Positions 28,933 to 39,372 are shown, counted from the first letter of the stretch. The stretch: DNA of 64,000 nucleotides from an uncultured Oleiphilus sp. (GCA_913020045.1 CAJWBE010000005.1:1-64000), one strand, 5' to 3'. Notes: generated from the letters alone by a model not told the origin. Program-made: numbers and translations.

Positions 28933-30159
28933 CTAGATTTTGATACCATCAAGCGTGGCAATGGTGTGAATATCTTTATCTCCGCGACCAGAGAGATTTA
29001 TTATCATAATTTCATCCGATCTCATCGTCGCCGCCTTCTTAATTCCGTAGGCGATAGCATGGCTCGTCTCCAATGCAGGCATTATCCCTTCGACAAGGGT
29101 CAACCGGCGAAACGCGTCAAGCGCCTCCGTATCTGTCACTGACACATAATCAGCGCGCTTAATATCTTTTAACCAAGCATGCTCAGGCCCCACCCCAGGA
29201 TAATCCAGCCCAGCAGAGACTGAATGCGTCGACATAATCTGGCCGTCATCGTCACTCATCAAATAGGTTCGATTTCCATGCAATACACCGGGCTGGCCAG
29301 CTGAAAGCGGCGCAGCGTGCTGCCCCGTCTCGATACCATGACCACCAGCTTCTACGCCATACATCTCGACACCCTCGTCACAAAGGAAGGGATGAAACAG
29401 GCCAATGGCATTAGAGCCACCACCAACGCATGCTACTAGCGCATCTGGAAGGCGACCTTCTTTCTCTAGACATTGTGCCCGCGCCTCACGACCGATAATA
29501 GATTGAAAGTCGCGCACTAACATTGGATAAGGGTGCGGACCGGCCACCGTACCGATAATATAGAACGTGTCATCTACGTTAGTCACCCAGTCACGCAAGG
29601 CCTCATTCATCGCGTCTTTTAGGGTTCTGGTGCCGCTTTTAACGGGCTCAACCTCAGCCCCAAGAAGCTTCATTCGATATACATTGAGCGCTTGACGCTG
29701 TACGTCATGCTCACCCATAAAAACCTTGCAGTCTAGACCTAGGCGCGCAGCAACCGTGGCCGAAGCAACGCCATGCTGACCCGCCCCCGTCTCTGCAATA
29801 ATGCGAGGCTTGCCTAAATACTTAGCAAGCAACGCTTGCCCAATCGTATTGTTAACCTTGTGAGCACCCGTATGATTGAGATCTTCACGCTTTAAATAAA
29901 TTCGCGCACCACCCACCTCGCGCGTTAATCGCTCAGCCAAATATAGTGGAGATGGACGACCGACATAATCAGCGAGATCATTATCAAACTCTTTTTTGAA
30001 GTCTGGGTCATCTCGAAGTGCCAAGTACTTATTCTCGAGATCTACCAACGATGACATCAATGTCTCTGAAACAAACTTCCCACCATACTGCCCGAAGTGC
30101 CCCTTACTATCGGGAAACTGACGTAAAAACTCTTCTGTTAACTTCACATTAGCACTCAC
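28933..30159 (-). CDS. trpB: Tryptophan synthase beta chain
   Basis: The 408-residue PLP enzyme joins indole and serine. The PLP lysine is Lys101 in [14 protein letters not shown]; the phosphate loop is [10 protein letters not shown] and the Glu motif [11 protein letters not shown] is intact. Translation starts at GTG 30159, with AGAGG six bases upstream, and overlaps the last 11 bases of trpF. Overlap and strand indicate a trpF-trpB-trpA operon. Confidence 0.96.
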   Translation of the reverse strand: MSANVKLTEEFLRQFPDSKGHFGQYGGKFVSETLMSSLVDLENKYLALRDDPDFKKEFDNDLADYVGRPSPLYLAERLTREVGGARIYLKREDLNHTGAHKVNNTIGQALLAKYLGKPRIIAETGAGQHGVASATVAARLGLDCKVFMGEHDVQRQALNVYRMKLLGAEVEPVKSGTRTLKDAMNEALRDWVTNVDDTFYIIGTVAGPHPYPMLVRDFQSIIGREARAQCLEKEGRLPDALVACVGGGSNAIGLFHPFLCDEGVEMYGVEAGGHGIETGQHAAPLSAGQPGVLHGNRTYLMSDDDGQIMSTHSVSAGLDYPGVGPEHAWLKDIKRADYVSVTDTEALDAFRRLTLVEGIMPALETSHAIAYGIKKAATMRSDEIMIINLSGRGDKDIHTIATLDGIKI

Positions 30160-30775
30160 TAGACACCTCTTTGATAAAACTGATTAGTTTGTCTCGATCC
30201 TTAATACCTTTCTCTTGCTCAACACCTCCGCTCACATCTACGGCGTAAGGATTTACCTGAACAATAGCATTACGCACATTCTGAGGATTTAGACCACCCG
30301 CCAACACTAGTGGCTTGCTACAATTGGGCGGCAGCAGCGACCAATCAAAAGACTCTCCCGTACCGCCAGCAACACCCGCTTTATAAGTATCAACGAGAAG
30401 CCCTAGCGCAGAGCTGAACTCTGACTCGGCCTTGGCAACTGAAGTCTCATCCCGCACCTGAATTGCTTTGATGTACGGCATATCAAATCCAAGACAGTCC
30501 CGTTCAGACTCTGCACCATGAAACTGCAGCAAACTCAACGGAACCTTGGCGCAGATCTCTCGCACCGCAGCACGACCATGATTGACAAATAGGCCAACCA
30601 CCGACACAAATGGCGGCAAGCTCCTGCATATGTCTTGGGCAACAGGAACAGACACAAACCGTGGGCTAGGCTCATAAAAAACCAAACCAATCGCATCCGC
30701 TCCAGCATCAACGGCCAACAAAGCATCGTGAACCGAAGTGATGCCACATATTTTTGTGCGGACGCGGGCAATCAT
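30149..30775 (-). CDS. trpF: Phosphoribosylanthranilate isomerase
   Basis: The 208-residue TIM barrel performs the Amadori rearrangement in tryptophan synthesis. The general base is Cys10 in RTKICGIT and the general acid is the Asp in LLVDTYKAG (about 132). [14 protein letters not shown] closes the phosphate site. It heads the trpFBA run. Anthranilate synthase, trpD and trpC are not in the window. Confidence 0.94.
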   Translation of the reverse strand: MIARVRTKICGITSVHDALLAVDAGADAIGLVFYEPSPRFVSVPVAQDICRSLPPFVSVVGLFVNHGRAAVREICAKVPLSLLQFHGAESERDCLGFDMPYIKAIQVRDETSVAKAESEFSSALGLLVDTYKAGVAGGTGESFDWSLLPPNCSKPLVLAGGLNPQNVRNAIVQVNPYAVDVSGGVEQEKGIKDRDKLISFIKEVSSEC

Positions 30776-30917
30776 GTTAGGAACTTCCGAAAAAACGAGC
30801 CGGAGATTATAGACGCTAATACAAGCGGACTAAAGAGCTGAAATACTAAAGAACGCAAAGAATAAACCACGATACACCATACGTCGACGATCGACCGCAC
30901 AGGGCCGACTATGCTAC

Positions 30918-31769
30918 CTACTCATTTCTTCCCGTAGCGCATAACAACGCTTCTAGCCATCCAGGCCCAAGACCCTGACAAGGAATTTCGAAATTAGGCT
31001 CATAGCCGACTTGGGACAAGAACAAACCGTTTGGTAATGCGGTCACACCGCCCTTAGTACGATCTTGAGCAAGCAGAACCTGCCGACACCAATCCTGTTC
31101 AGCTTGACCCGATCCAATCGTCATCAGGACCCCAGCAATATTCCTTACCATGTGGTGAAGAAAGGCATTCCCTTTAATATCAATAATAATCATTGGCCCG
31201 GCTCGAAAAATCTCGACATGCTCGATCGTGCGCACAGGTGAGTGAGACTGGCAGCCCGCTGCTTGAAAAGAAGAGAAGTCATGCCTTCCCACCAAACACT
31301 GAGCAGCACTGTGCATCAAGCGTTCGTCCAGCGGCGCATAACACCACGTCATTTCATCAGCAAAGTTGGCGGGCCGAGTAGAATGATTGTAAATACAGTA
31401 ATGATAGCGACGACTTGTTGCACTAAATCTCGCGTGAAAGGTTGGGTCCACTTGTGAGGCCCATGTCACACTAATATCTTTTGGAAGAGAACTGTTACAA
31501 CCCAAGACCCAAGACCGCTCACTTCGTACCGCATTCGTATCGAAGTGCACCACTTGATGCGAGGCATGTACGGAGCTATCTGTGCGACCCGCACACACTA
31601 CAGAAATCGGTTCATTCGCCACGTTAGAAGCGGCTTCTTCCAAATACTGCTGAACAGTTGGTACGCCGCTATTCTGCGCCTGCCAGCCATGATAGGCATG
31701 ACCGTTATAACTAAGCGCAAATGCAACACGGCCGGGGGTTACCCCAGCCGTGATTGGTTTATCACTCAA
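30918..31769 (-). CDS. truA: tRNA pseudouridine(38-40) synthase
   Basis: The 283-residue enzyme converts uridines 38-40 in tRNA anticodon arms to pseudouridine. The catalytic Asp64 is in CAGRTDSSVHA, with SYNGHAYHGWQAQ at the start and FLHHMVRNIAGVL near the C-terminus. The best start I can find is TTG at 31769, 21 bases after the fimV stop; no ATG is available before the conserved core. A GC-rich hairpin lies just inside the gene. Its order after fimV matches pseudomonads. Confidence 0.93.
   Translation of the reverse strand: MSDKPITAGVTPGRVAFALSYNGHAYHGWQAQNSGVPTVQQYLEEAASNVANEPISVVCAGRTDSSVHASHQVVHFDTNAVRSERSWVLGCNSSLPKDISVTWASQVDPTFHARFSATSRRYHYCIYNHSTRPANFADEMTWCYAPLDERLMHSAAQCLVGRHDFSSFQAAGCQSHSPVRTIEHVEIFRAGPMIIIDIKGNAFLHHMVRNIAGVLMTIGSGQAEQDWCRQVLLAQDRTKGGVTALPNGLFLSQVGYEPNFEIPCQGLGPGWLEALLCATGRNE
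31727..31752. repeat. GC-rich hairpin over the first codons of truA
   Basis: Arms CACGGC and GCCGTG, then one mismatch, then GGGG and CCCC close a GTTA loop, about 10 paired bases. It lies 17 bases into truA. It lacks a good T-run on the minus strand, so I do not call it a terminator; it could lower truA translation or partly stop readthrough from fimV. Confidence 0.4.
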
Positions 31770-31790
31770 ATTTACTTACCACTTGGGTGT

Positions 31791-34667
31791 TTAATCTAAA
31801 GAACCCAACAGCGATTTCGCATCTGCCTGTTGTTCAGACGAACCTTCTTTTTCAACTTCAAGCAAGATATCACGAGCGCCATCAACGTCACCCATATCAA
31901 TATAAGCTCTCGCCAAGTCAAGCTTGGTTGACGCCTCGTCCGTTCCATTTAGGAAGTCGAAATCTTCATCGTCACCTAAGTCCGCTTCAAAATCATCAGC
32001 ATCACCTAGCGCTTCTACCGCTTCATCCAAAATGTCGTCCGACACAATAGAGTCTTCTGGCGGAAGTGAGTCCGCTGCACCTTCAACTGCAGCTGCCTCG
32101 GAGGCATCAGTTGGCTCAAGGTCGACGTCGTCAAGCGCTAAATCTTCTGCGCTTGGATCTACAGACTCTGCAACAGACTCATCTGAAGAGTCACCATCCA
32201 AACCCAACAACTCGTCAGGCAAACTCAAGTCTTCAGGCAACTCAATCTCACTTTCTTGCTCAAGCTCATCTGACAACTCAATGTCACCGAGAGCCAAATC
32301 AAGCGCCACGTCATCACCATCATCCTCTAGAGCGAGCGTATCCGCATCAATCTCCAAAGCATCTTCAACAGAACTATCTGACTCAAGCGATGCACTATCA
32401 ACAGTATCGCTCACCTCATCAATTTGATCTTCCAGCCCGCTTTCTGTCGACTCATATTCTATGAGGTCGCTCTCTGCATCCGCAGAGTCAACTGAATCTG
32501 CGTCCAAATCGATATCCAAATCGAGCTCTAGGTCTTCCGAGGACAAATCAATTCCCAAGTCCTCGTCATCTTCGTCATCAAGTGAAACAGATTCGAAATC
32601 AAAACTATTGTCAGGCTCGTCTGAGTCTTTATCAGACTCCGCATTCTCTTGCTCAAAATGCGTTTCACCCAACTCCAGATCTTCCTCAGGCTCAGCCACC
32701 GCATCTTCAGCTACAGACATCCCTTCTTTTATTTCCAGCGCTCTTTCCATCGCTTCAGGGTCTTGAATAGCTTCTAGCTCACTCATCTGACGATCAAATG
32801 CAGACTCATCACCCAGCTCGGCATAAACTTCCAGCAGCTTGAGCCTATAGTCAGCGCGAACAGGGTCTGTAGAAATCCCCTGCTCCAATACACTTACCGC
32901 CTGATCAAGACGCCCATAAGCAATATAAACATCAGACTCAGCAATAACATCTTCTTCTGCTGCCTCGCCGGCTGACTCAGACTCTTCCGTCTCTTCCAAG
33001 TCGTCATCCAAGTCCGCATTAGCTATTTCATCTTGCTCGTCAAAGCTATTTTCTTCAGTAGTATCAAAGTGGTCTTCTTCAAAAGCAGGCTCATCATCAG
33101 CATCTACCGGTTGAACATCATCACGCGACTGAGCATCTCTTTCCGCTTTCGCATTCTGCTTTGATACCAACCAAAGGATTAACAACAACACCAACAAGCC
33201 AATCGCTGCAATCCCTTGATACAGCGGATTATTCTTCAGCTGCTCAAATAAGCTTTCGGTTGTCACTGTTTCTTCAGGGGCTATCGCCACATTATCTTCA
33301 GCTACGGCTGTATTTGCAGTTGACTGCTCACCCGCCGCTGCGTCTGCTGACATAGGTGCCGCCACTTCTGCCACTTCTTCATCGGCCACTACTGATTCTG
33401 CGTCGACAACTTCATCTTCCACCATCGCGTCTTCCGCAACGACATCGGCTTCTTTAGACGAATCGCTCTCCGCCATCGCTTCGTTTACGCCATCAGCGCT
33501 TTCGACCCCAGCAGCCTCACCTTCTTGTTCAGCTTCAAGACTAGCCATTTCAGTCGCCCGAGCTTGCGCCTGCAAACCTGAAAGCTGGTCATTCTTTAGT
33601 GTCAGCAAACGTTGAAGCGTTGCTAACTGCTCTTCCAAATCTTCGACCCGGCCCGATAGCTCTTTGTTCTCTAACGTCGACTTGTCTAGCTTCTCAAGGG
33701 TAACCGAGAGCTTACTATCGGATTCCACACCAGAACCATTTTCAGTTTCGCCACCCGAGTTAGCGGTACTGCTTGCGCTGCTTGCGTTATCTGCGACGAC
33801 TAACTTAAGCTCATTGCCACTAGAACCACCTGCACTTTTACTCGCTGCTGGCGCACTTTTAGCCGCCGACACCATCGACGTGCTTTTCTTCGGGTTCAGC
33901 GCTTGATTTTGAGCAATCACTTGCTCAATCGCTCTCGCCGCTGAACGCTCTTTAATCTGATCTAAGGTAGGAAGGCGAAGGACTTGACCCGCCTTCAAAC
34001 GATTTATGTTATTGCCGATAAACGCACTTGGGTTCAAGTCTTGAATCGCAAGCATCACTTGTTGATGAGAAACACTGCGATTCGGGCGCACTTCCGTCGC
34101 GATATCCCAAAGCGTATCTCTAGAGTTAGTTGCCCCGTACGTACCTGGTGCGACAGCTGATCGTGTCACACTAGTCGCCACTGGCGCTGGGATAGCTACC
34201 CGATCACCGCTTGCCTCTTGAGCTCTTGGTTGAATCACTGGCGCCGCAACGGGAGCCGCTGGCTCTTCGGCAAACAAAGGCGGGTCAATTAGTAACGCGT
34301 ATTCTCTTAGCAAACGCCCGCTTGGCCAAATCACTTCAACTAAGAAATTCAAAAACGGCTCACGAACCGGCTTGTTCGTCGTCAAAACAACAACCAAATT
34401 GCCTTGGGCATTGCGCTCGACTTTGAAGCGCAAATCGGACAAAAAGTAAACACGATCTACACCAGCTTTGAGAAATTCTTCCCTCGTCGCAAGCCCCGGC
34501 AGTATCTCCGTATCTTGAAGACCCTTTGTACTGACAAGTTCAATTTCAGCTCTTAGTGGCTGGTTAAGCGAACTTGTTACATCCACTTCTCCCAAACCTA
34601 GAGCATGCGCCAACCCTGAAAATCCAAAGTTGACCAACGCCAGTGCAAAAGCCAGTTTGCGTATCAT
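31791..34667 (-). CDS. fimV: FimV/HubP family polar landmark protein
   Basis: The 958-residue inner-membrane protein organises the cell pole (type IV pili, chemotaxis, chromosome origin in related bacteria). Order of parts: signal peptide 1-23; conserved FimV N-domain to about 130 (LNQPLRAEIEL, FLNFLVEVIWPSGRLLREY); a LysM peptidoglycan-binding domain about 180-240; a coiled coil (LEEQLATLQRLLTLKNDQLS) near 350; one membrane helix (IAAIGLLVLLLILWLV) near 485; a very acidic cytoplasmic region; and the FimV C-terminal TPR-like motif (KLDLARAYIDMGDVDGARD). The start is the ATG at 34667, after AAGGA, not the GTG one codon before. Confidence 0.93.
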   Translation of the reverse strand: MIRKLAFALALVNFGFSGLAHALGLGEVDVTSSLNQPLRAEIELVSTKGLQDTEILPGLATREEFLKAGVDRVYFLSDLRFKVERNAQGNLVVVLTTNKPVREPFLNFLVEVIWPSGRLLREYALLIDPPLFAEEPAAPVAAPVIQPRAQEASGDRVAIPAPVATSVTRSAVAPGTYGATNSRDTLWDIATEVRPNRSVSHQQVMLAIQDLNPSAFIGNNINRLKAGQVLRLPTLDQIKERSAARAIEQVIAQNQALNPKKSTSMVSAAKSAPAASKSAGGSSGNELKLVVADNASSASSTANSGGETENGSGVESDSKLSVTLEKLDKSTLENKELSGRVEDLEEQLATLQRLLTLKNDQLSGLQAQARATEMASLEAEQEGEAAGVESADGVNEAMAESDSSKEADVVAEDAMVEDEVVDAESVVADEEVAEVAAPMSADAAAGEQSTANTAVAEDNVAIAPEETVTTESLFEQLKNNPLYQGIAAIGLLVLLLILWLVSKQNAKAERDAQSRDDVQPVDADDEPAFEEDHFDTTEENSFDEQDEIANADLDDDLEETEESESAGEAAEEDVIAESDVYIAYGRLDQAVSVLEQGISTDPVRADYRLKLLEVYAELGDESAFDRQMSELEAIQDPEAMERALEIKEGMSVAEDAVAEPEEDLELGETHFEQENAESDKDSDEPDNSFDFESVSLDDEDDEDLGIDLSSEDLELDLDIDLDADSVDSADAESDLIEYESTESGLEDQIDEVSDTVDSASLESDSSVEDALEIDADTLALEDDGDDVALDLALGDIELSDELEQESEIELPEDLSLPDELLGLDGDSSDESVAESVDPSAEDLALDDVDLEPTDASEAAAVEGAADSLPPEDSIVSDDILDEAVEALGDADDFEADLGDDEDFDFLNGTDEASTKLDLARAYIDMGDVDGARDILLEVEKEGSSEQQADAKSLLGSLD

Positions 34668-34804
34668 CACTTGCTATCCTTTATCTTAATTTGTATCGCG
34701 ACACTCACTACCACTAACAAAACCGAATTAAGCGATTATTTTTTATACACTAAAAATCAGTTTAAGAAAGTGCCACACATTATTGCTTTTATTCGAAAAA
34801 ACGG

Positions 34805-34867
34805 ATGGAACCTACAGAAAGTATTGTTGATTGACAATGATTAATCAACAATACTTTCTGTATCCAT
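34805..34867. repeat. Long inverted repeat, perfect 20-bp arms
   Basis: Bases 34813-34832 (TACAGAAAGTATTGTTGATT) are exactly complementary in reverse to 34843-34862, with a 10-base spacer GACAATGATT. After a 3-base bulge on the left, five more bases pair (ATGGA 34805-34809 with TCCAT 34863-34867). There is no T-run and the stem is AT-rich, unlike a terminator. It could be a MITE-like remnant, a protein-binding site or a structured RNA in the fimV leader. Confidence 0.85.
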
Positions 34868-34976
34868 TTGTAAAGGCTAACACCGCCCCCCAAGGTTTTT
34901 ATTTTTTGCCAATAACTCAGACGTATTCGCAATACATATCGACCGTTTGCTCAATACCTTAATTAAAGTCGCGCAT

Positions 34977-35006
34977 AAAAAAAGCCCTGCCGAAACGCGG
35001 CAAGGC
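34977..35006 (-). terminator. Intrinsic terminator downstream of asd
   Basis: On the minus strand a 9-bp stem (GCCTTGCCG with CGGCAGGGC, one G-T pair) closes a five-base loop and is followed directly by seven T residues. It lies 18 bases after the asd stop and ends the leuCD-asd transcript or asd alone. Confidence 0.9.
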
Positions 35007-35024
35007 TTCTCAAAAACACTGAAA

Positions 35025-36140
35025 TCAAGCTCGCGCTAATAATATCCTTAGCATTCTTCTCAGAGGCTCCGCCGCGCCCCACAATAACTGGTCACCTACC
35101 GTGAACGCAGAGATATACTCCGGTCCCATTGCAAGCTTACGGATTCGGCCAACCGGAATCGTTAAGGTTCCCGATATTTTGGCCGGGCTTAACTCTTCGA
35201 TAGACTGATCTCGGTCATTTGGAATCACCTTAACCCAATCATTCGCACCCGCAAGAAGTCTCTCTATTTCCTGCACACTGATATCCTCCTTAAGCTTGAT
35301 CGTCAGCGCCTGACTATGACAACGCATTGCGCCAATACGAACACATAGACCGTCGATTGGGATAGGTGAGGACTCAATACCAAGAATTTTGTTTGTCTCA
35401 GCGCCCGCCTTCCACTCTTCACGACTTTGGCCACTCGGCAACTGAGTATCGATCCAAGGAATCAAACTTCCTGCCAACGGCACGCCAAACCGATCAGTTG
35501 GAAACTCATCACTTTGCAAACGCGCAGAAACGGCTTTGTCTAAATCCAGTATCGCGCTAGAAGGGTCATCGACCAATGCCTTAACCGAGTCATGCACATC
35601 ACCCATTTGAGCGATCAGCTCACGCATATGCTTGGCACCAGAGCCAGAGGCCGCCTGATATGTCATAGGAGAAGCCCACTCTACCAAACCTTCCTCGAAC
35701 AACCCGCCGAGCGCTATCAGCATCAGACTGACTGTACAGTTACCGCCAACGTAATTTTTAACACCGCTTTCGAGTGCATCATCAATCAAACCTCGATTCA
35801 CCGGATCTAGCACAATAACAGCGTCTGAATTCATACGAAGAGCCGATGCAGCATCTATCCAGTAACCGTCCCAACCACTTTCTCTCAGGCTGGAAAACAC
35901 GGAGTTAGTGTAGTCGCCACCCTGGCACGTGATGATGATATCCATCTTAGACAGCTCATCAATATCAGACGCGTCTCGCAATGTATCTTCACCTTGACCA
36001 ACATCTGGCGCAGCCTGGCCCGCTTGCGATGTAGTAAAGAAAACGGGCGAAACTAAAGAGAAGTCACCTTCCTCACGCATTCTTTTCATCAGTACCGAGC
36101 CGACCATTCCACGCCAGCCAATCATTCCTAAAACTTTCAT
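35025..36140 (-). CDS. asd: Aspartate-semialdehyde dehydrogenase
   Basis: The 371-residue NADPH enzyme reduces aspartyl phosphate to aspartate semialdehyde, feeding lysine, threonine, methionine and diaminopimelate synthesis. The N-terminal dinucleotide motif [13 protein letters not shown], the nucleophile Cys135 in [10 protein letters not shown] and His275 in GAMRCHSQA all match the E. coli enzyme. It follows leuD by 44 bases; leuB, which often lies between them, is absent here. A terminator follows. Confidence 0.95.
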   Translation of the reverse strand: MKVLGMIGWRGMVGSVLMKRMREEGDFSLVSPVFFTTSQAGQAAPDVGQGEDTLRDASDIDELSKMDIIITCQGGDYTNSVFSSLRESGWDGYWIDAASALRMNSDAVIVLDPVNRGLIDDALESGVKNYVGGNCTVSLMLIALGGLFEEGLVEWASPMTYQAASGSGAKHMRELIAQMGDVHDSVKALVDDPSSAILDLDKAVSARLQSDEFPTDRFGVPLAGSLIPWIDTQLPSGQSREEWKAGAETNKILGIESSPIPIDGLCVRIGAMRCHSQALTIKLKEDISVQEIERLLAGANDWVKVIPNDRDQSIEELSPAKISGTLTIPVGRIRKLAMGPEYISAFTVGDQLLWGAAEPLRRMLRILLARA

Positions 36141-36184
36141 AATAATCTACTTTAACTAGTTAACATAAGTATTTGGTTTATATA

Positions 36185-36820
36185 TCAAAATAACCAGGGA
36201 GCTTCTGTTTCTCTCTTACGTTCATAGACCCGAATCGCCTCTTCATCCTCCAACGTAACCCCAATATCATCAAGGCCGTTCAACAAACAATGCTTTCGAA
36301 AATCATCGACCTCAAACGTAAATATCTCACCGACGGGCGTTGTCACTGTTTGATTTTCAAGACTGATTTTTAGGGTATAGTCCTCATTGGACTCTACCTG
36401 TTCAAACACACTCGCCACTTGGTCTTCTGTCAGTACAATTGGCAACAAACCATTCTTGAAGCAGTTGTTGAAGAAAATATCAGCAAAACTCGGAGCAATC
36501 ACACAGCGGAAGCCATAATCATCTAGCGCCCATGGCGCATGCTCTCGCGATGATCCGCAACCAAAATTCTCACGCGCTATCAGGATACTACTACCCGCAT
36601 AACGAGGCTGATTAAGCACAAACGTTTCGTTGAGCGGTCTTTCAGAACAATCCTGATCTGGCTGACCTTCATCGAGATATCTCAACTCATCAAACAAGTT
36701 TTTACCAAAGCCGGTCCGCTTGATAGATTTCAAAAACTGCTTTGGAATGATCATGTCCGTGTCGACATTTGCACGATCAAGCGGAGCAACTTTTCCATTC
36801 AACTCATTAAACTGTTTCAT
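36185..36820 (-). CDS. leuD: 3-isopropylmalate dehydratase small subunit
   Basis: The 211-residue swivelling domain pairs with LeuC to isomerise 2- to 3-isopropylmalate. Motifs include [18 protein letters not shown] near the start and [16 protein letters not shown] around 85-100, both typical of LeuD. Its ATG overlaps the leuC stop by one base (TAATG), with AGGAG inside the end of leuC, so the subunits are translationally coupled. Confidence 0.95.
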   Translation of the reverse strand: MKQFNELNGKVAPLDRANVDTDMIIPKQFLKSIKRTGFGKNLFDELRYLDEGQPDQDCSERPLNETFVLNQPRYAGSSILIARENFGCGSSREHAPWALDDYGFRCVIAPSFADIFFNNCFKNGLLPIVLTEDQVASVFEQVESNEDYTLKISLENQTVTTPVGEIFTFEVDDFRKHCLLNGLDDIGVTLEDEEAIRVYERKRETEAPWLF

Positions 36821-38259
36821 TACGCTACTCCTTCTGATGCCGTATCGACAAAAGACCGCACATCAACAAAATGTCCAGCAATCGCAGCTGCTGCGGCCAT
36901 CGCGGGGCTTACAAGGTGTGTTCGCCCGCCAAACCCTTGTCGACCCTCAAAATTCCGGTTCGAGGTAGAAGCACAGTGTTCACCCTGCCCCAACTTGTCT
37001 GCGTTCATTGCCAAGCACATTGAACAACCTGGCTCACGCCACTCCATACCTGCTTCAATGAATATCTTGTCTAAGCCTTCCTTTTCAGCCTGCGCCTTAA
37101 CCAAACCAGAGCCTGGAACAATCAATGCCTGCTTCAATGTAGCCGCCACCTTGTGACCTTTAGCCACTGCAGCCGCCGCCCTCAAGTCTTCGATGCGCGA
37201 ATTGGTACATGACCCAATAAAGACCCTATCGAGCTTAATATCTTTAATTGGCATGTCAGCCTTCAAGCCCATATAGGCCAACGCCCGACTAATACCCTCT
37301 TTCTGCGTTGCGTTATCGGCATTTTCAGGGTTAGGCACGTTATCGGATATCGGCAATACCATTTCAGGCGATGTACCCCAAGTTACTTGCGGCTCAATAT
37401 CGGCCGCAGTCAACTCGACAATATTATCGAACACAGCATCATCATCCGACTTCAGATCTTGCCAAGCGGCCACCGCTAGGTCCCAGTTTTCGCCTTTTGG
37501 CGCATACGGTCGACCTTCAACGTAGTCGATGGTGGTTTGATCAACGGCAATAACCCCAATTCGAGCTCCCGCTTCAATTGCCATATTACAAACCGTCATT
37601 CGGCCTTCCATCGACAGCTCTTGAATCGCTTCGCCGCCAAATTCAATGGCGTAACCCGTGCCGCCAGCGGTACCGATTTTCCCAATGATAGCCAGCACAA
37701 TATCTTTGCCCGTAATACCAGGGCCCACTGAGCCGTTGACACGAACCAGCATATTTTTCATTTTTTTCTGGACCAGCGTTTGTGTCGCAAGCACGTGCTC
37801 TACCTCAGACGTGCCGATGCCATGCGCCAACGCACCAAATGCGCCATGTGTCGACGTGTGCGAATCACCACACACCACCGTCATACCTGGCAAGGTAGCA
37901 CCTTGCTCTGGCCCAATGACATGAACAATCCCCTGCCGCTCATCAGCCATTTTGAACTCAGTAATACCAAACTCGTCGCAATTATCATCTAGCGTTTGAA
38001 CTTGGATTCGAGAAACTGGGTCGACGATTCCTTCAATACCTTCAGAACGATCAGTTGTTGGAACGTTGTGATCCGGTGTCGCAAGGTTGGTATCAAGTCT
38101 CCACGGCTTACGACCAGCAATACGCAGCCCTTCAAACGCTTGCGGCGAAGTTACTTCATGCAGCAACTGACGATCGATATAGATCAACGCAGAACCATCG
38201 GAACGCTCTTTTACCAAGTGCGAATTCCACAACTTGTCATACAAGGTTTTTCCAGCCAT
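36820..38259 (-). CDS. leuC: 3-isopropylmalate dehydratase large subunit
   Basis: This 479-residue aconitase-family subunit carries the 4Fe-4S cluster. Cysteines for the cluster are in [14 protein letters not shown] and in [25 protein letters not shown] is the substrate motif. It heads the leuCD operon, divergent from a LysR-type gene with 189 bases between the starts, so control by that regulator is likely. Isopropylmalate is a common co-inducer in such pairs. Confidence 0.96.
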   Translation of the reverse strand: MAGKTLYDKLWNSHLVKERSDGSALIYIDRQLLHEVTSPQAFEGLRIAGRKPWRLDTNLATPDHNVPTTDRSEGIEGIVDPVSRIQVQTLDDNCDEFGITEFKMADERQGIVHVIGPEQGATLPGMTVVCGDSHTSTHGAFGALAHGIGTSEVEHVLATQTLVQKKMKNMLVRVNGSVGPGITGKDIVLAIIGKIGTAGGTGYAIEFGGEAIQELSMEGRMTVCNMAIEAGARIGVIAVDQTTIDYVEGRPYAPKGENWDLAVAAWQDLKSDDDAVFDNIVELTAADIEPQVTWGTSPEMVLPISDNVPNPENADNATQKEGISRALAYMGLKADMPIKDIKLDRVFIGSCTNSRIEDLRAAAAVAKGHKVAATLKQALIVPGSGLVKAQAEKEGLDKIFIEAGMEWREPGCSMCLAMNADKLGQGEHCASTSNRNFEGRQGFGGRTHLVSPAMAAAAAIAGHFVDVRSFVDTASEGVA

Positions 38260-38359
38260 TTTTCTCTCTCACTTTTGTTCGTATTCGAAGCATACGAATT
38301 ATGCCTAAATAGTAAGCCCACCATAAAAATAAAACAAATTCATATTTATTATAAATTGC

Positions 38360-38374
38360 ATTCCATATTGGAAT
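38360..38374. promoter_or_regulatory. Candidate LysR operator in the leuC/lysR intergenic region
   Basis: ATTCCA-TAT-TGGAAT is a 6-bp inverted repeat with a three-base spacer, fitting the LysR T-N11-A rule. It lies 75 bases before the regulator start and 101 bases before leuC, in AT-rich sequence suited to two back-to-back promoters. Confidence 0.55.
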
Positions 38375-38448
38375 ACATAAACTATAGACACTCAGACGAG
38401 AAGATAACAACTCGAAAACCAAACGACAGATAAGAAGGAAGTAGCACG

Positions 38449-39327
38449 ATGGATATCGACGCAATGCTGGCATTTGTTAACGTGGTAAACGAGAAGTCAT
38501 TTTCTAACGCCGCGAAAGCTCTGCACATTACTCAACCCGCCATTACTAAACGCATACAAAATCTAGAAAACAGACTGAATGTGAAACTGTTCGAAAGGCT
38601 TCAAAGAGAAATTGTCCTGACCGAGGCAGGGACAACACTACTGCCCCACGCGCGCTCAATACTGCACAACTTCGAAAATGCTCTGCAGGCCATCAGAGAC
38701 ATCGACACATCGATATCAGGCTCGCTGCGAATCGTCGCCAGTCATCATATTGGCCTACACCGAATGCCTTTGATCCTAAAAGCATTCAGCCAAAACTTTC
38801 CCGACGTCACGCTTCAGCTCAACTTTGTCGACTCAGAAAGTGCTTACCCCGAGCTAAAAGACAATATCGCGGACATCGCTTTCGTGACGATTCCCAATGA
38901 TTTGAAGCAAGGCTTCGTGTGCCACTTAGAGTGGGATGACCCGATGAGCTTTGTTTGTTCAAGAACACACGCTTTGGCCAAGCTTACTAACGTCGAACCA
39001 AAAGACTTATCTCTTCACAACGCGATCTTGCCATCAAAGTCGACACTTACCTACCGCGTCGTTGAAACGATTTTTAGAGACAACCAACTGGCTCTGAACG
39101 CCAATATACCAACGAACTATCTCGAAACGATGAAAATGATGGCGGATGTGGGAATGGGCTGGTCAGTGCTGCCCAACACAATGATTGATGAGAATCTTCA
39201 GGTGCTTCCTGTGCAAATCCCCCTACTGACACGAAAGCTAGGCGCAATCAGTTATCGACGAAAGCACCTTAGCAACGCAGCGGCTGCATTTATTGAAACC
39301 GCTGAAAGCATCTGGGGAAAGCTATGA
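38449..39327 (+). CDS. LysR-family transcriptional regulator
   Basis: The 292-residue regulator has an N-terminal winged HTH (AMLAFVNVVNEKSFSNAA, ALHITQPAITKRIQNLE) and a C-terminal periplasmic-binding-like effector domain starting near GSLRIVASHHIGLHRMPL. AAGGAAG stands before the ATG. It is divergent from leuC and is the likely leucine-biosynthesis regulator of this organism, by analogy with other leuC-linked LysR genes. The effector is not visible from sequence. Confidence 0.9.
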   Translation: MDIDAMLAFVNVVNEKSFSNAAKALHITQPAITKRIQNLENRLNVKLFERLQREIVLTEAGTTLLPHARSILHNFENALQAIRDIDTSISGSLRIVASHHIGLHRMPLILKAFSQNFPDVTLQLNFVDSESAYPELKDNIADIAFVTIPNDLKQGFVCHLEWDDPMSFVCSRTHALAKLTNVEPKDLSLHNAILPSKSTLTYRVVETIFRDNQLALNANIPTNYLETMKMMADVGMGWSVLPNTMIDENLQVLPVQIPLLTRKLGAISYRRKHLSNAAAAFIETAESIWGKL

Positions 39328-39372
39328 AACCGGACATACGGAAGCACACCTAGCTCTATCGAATACGAGCCT

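Larger units (their letters stand above)
34671..35024. other. fimV-asd intergenic region with two strong hairpins
   Basis: The 350-base gap between asd and fimV, both on the minus strand, holds the asd terminator at its right end and a separate perfect 20-bp inverted repeat in the middle (both listed). The AT-rich 100 bases before fimV should contain its promoter. No ORF is present. Confidence 0.5.

Noticed and set aside
31924-32464. Long Ser- and Gln-rich plus-strand frames opposite fimV
   Set aside because: They are the mirror of the Asp/Glu-rich codons of fimV (GAx read in reverse), a known source of long false frames.
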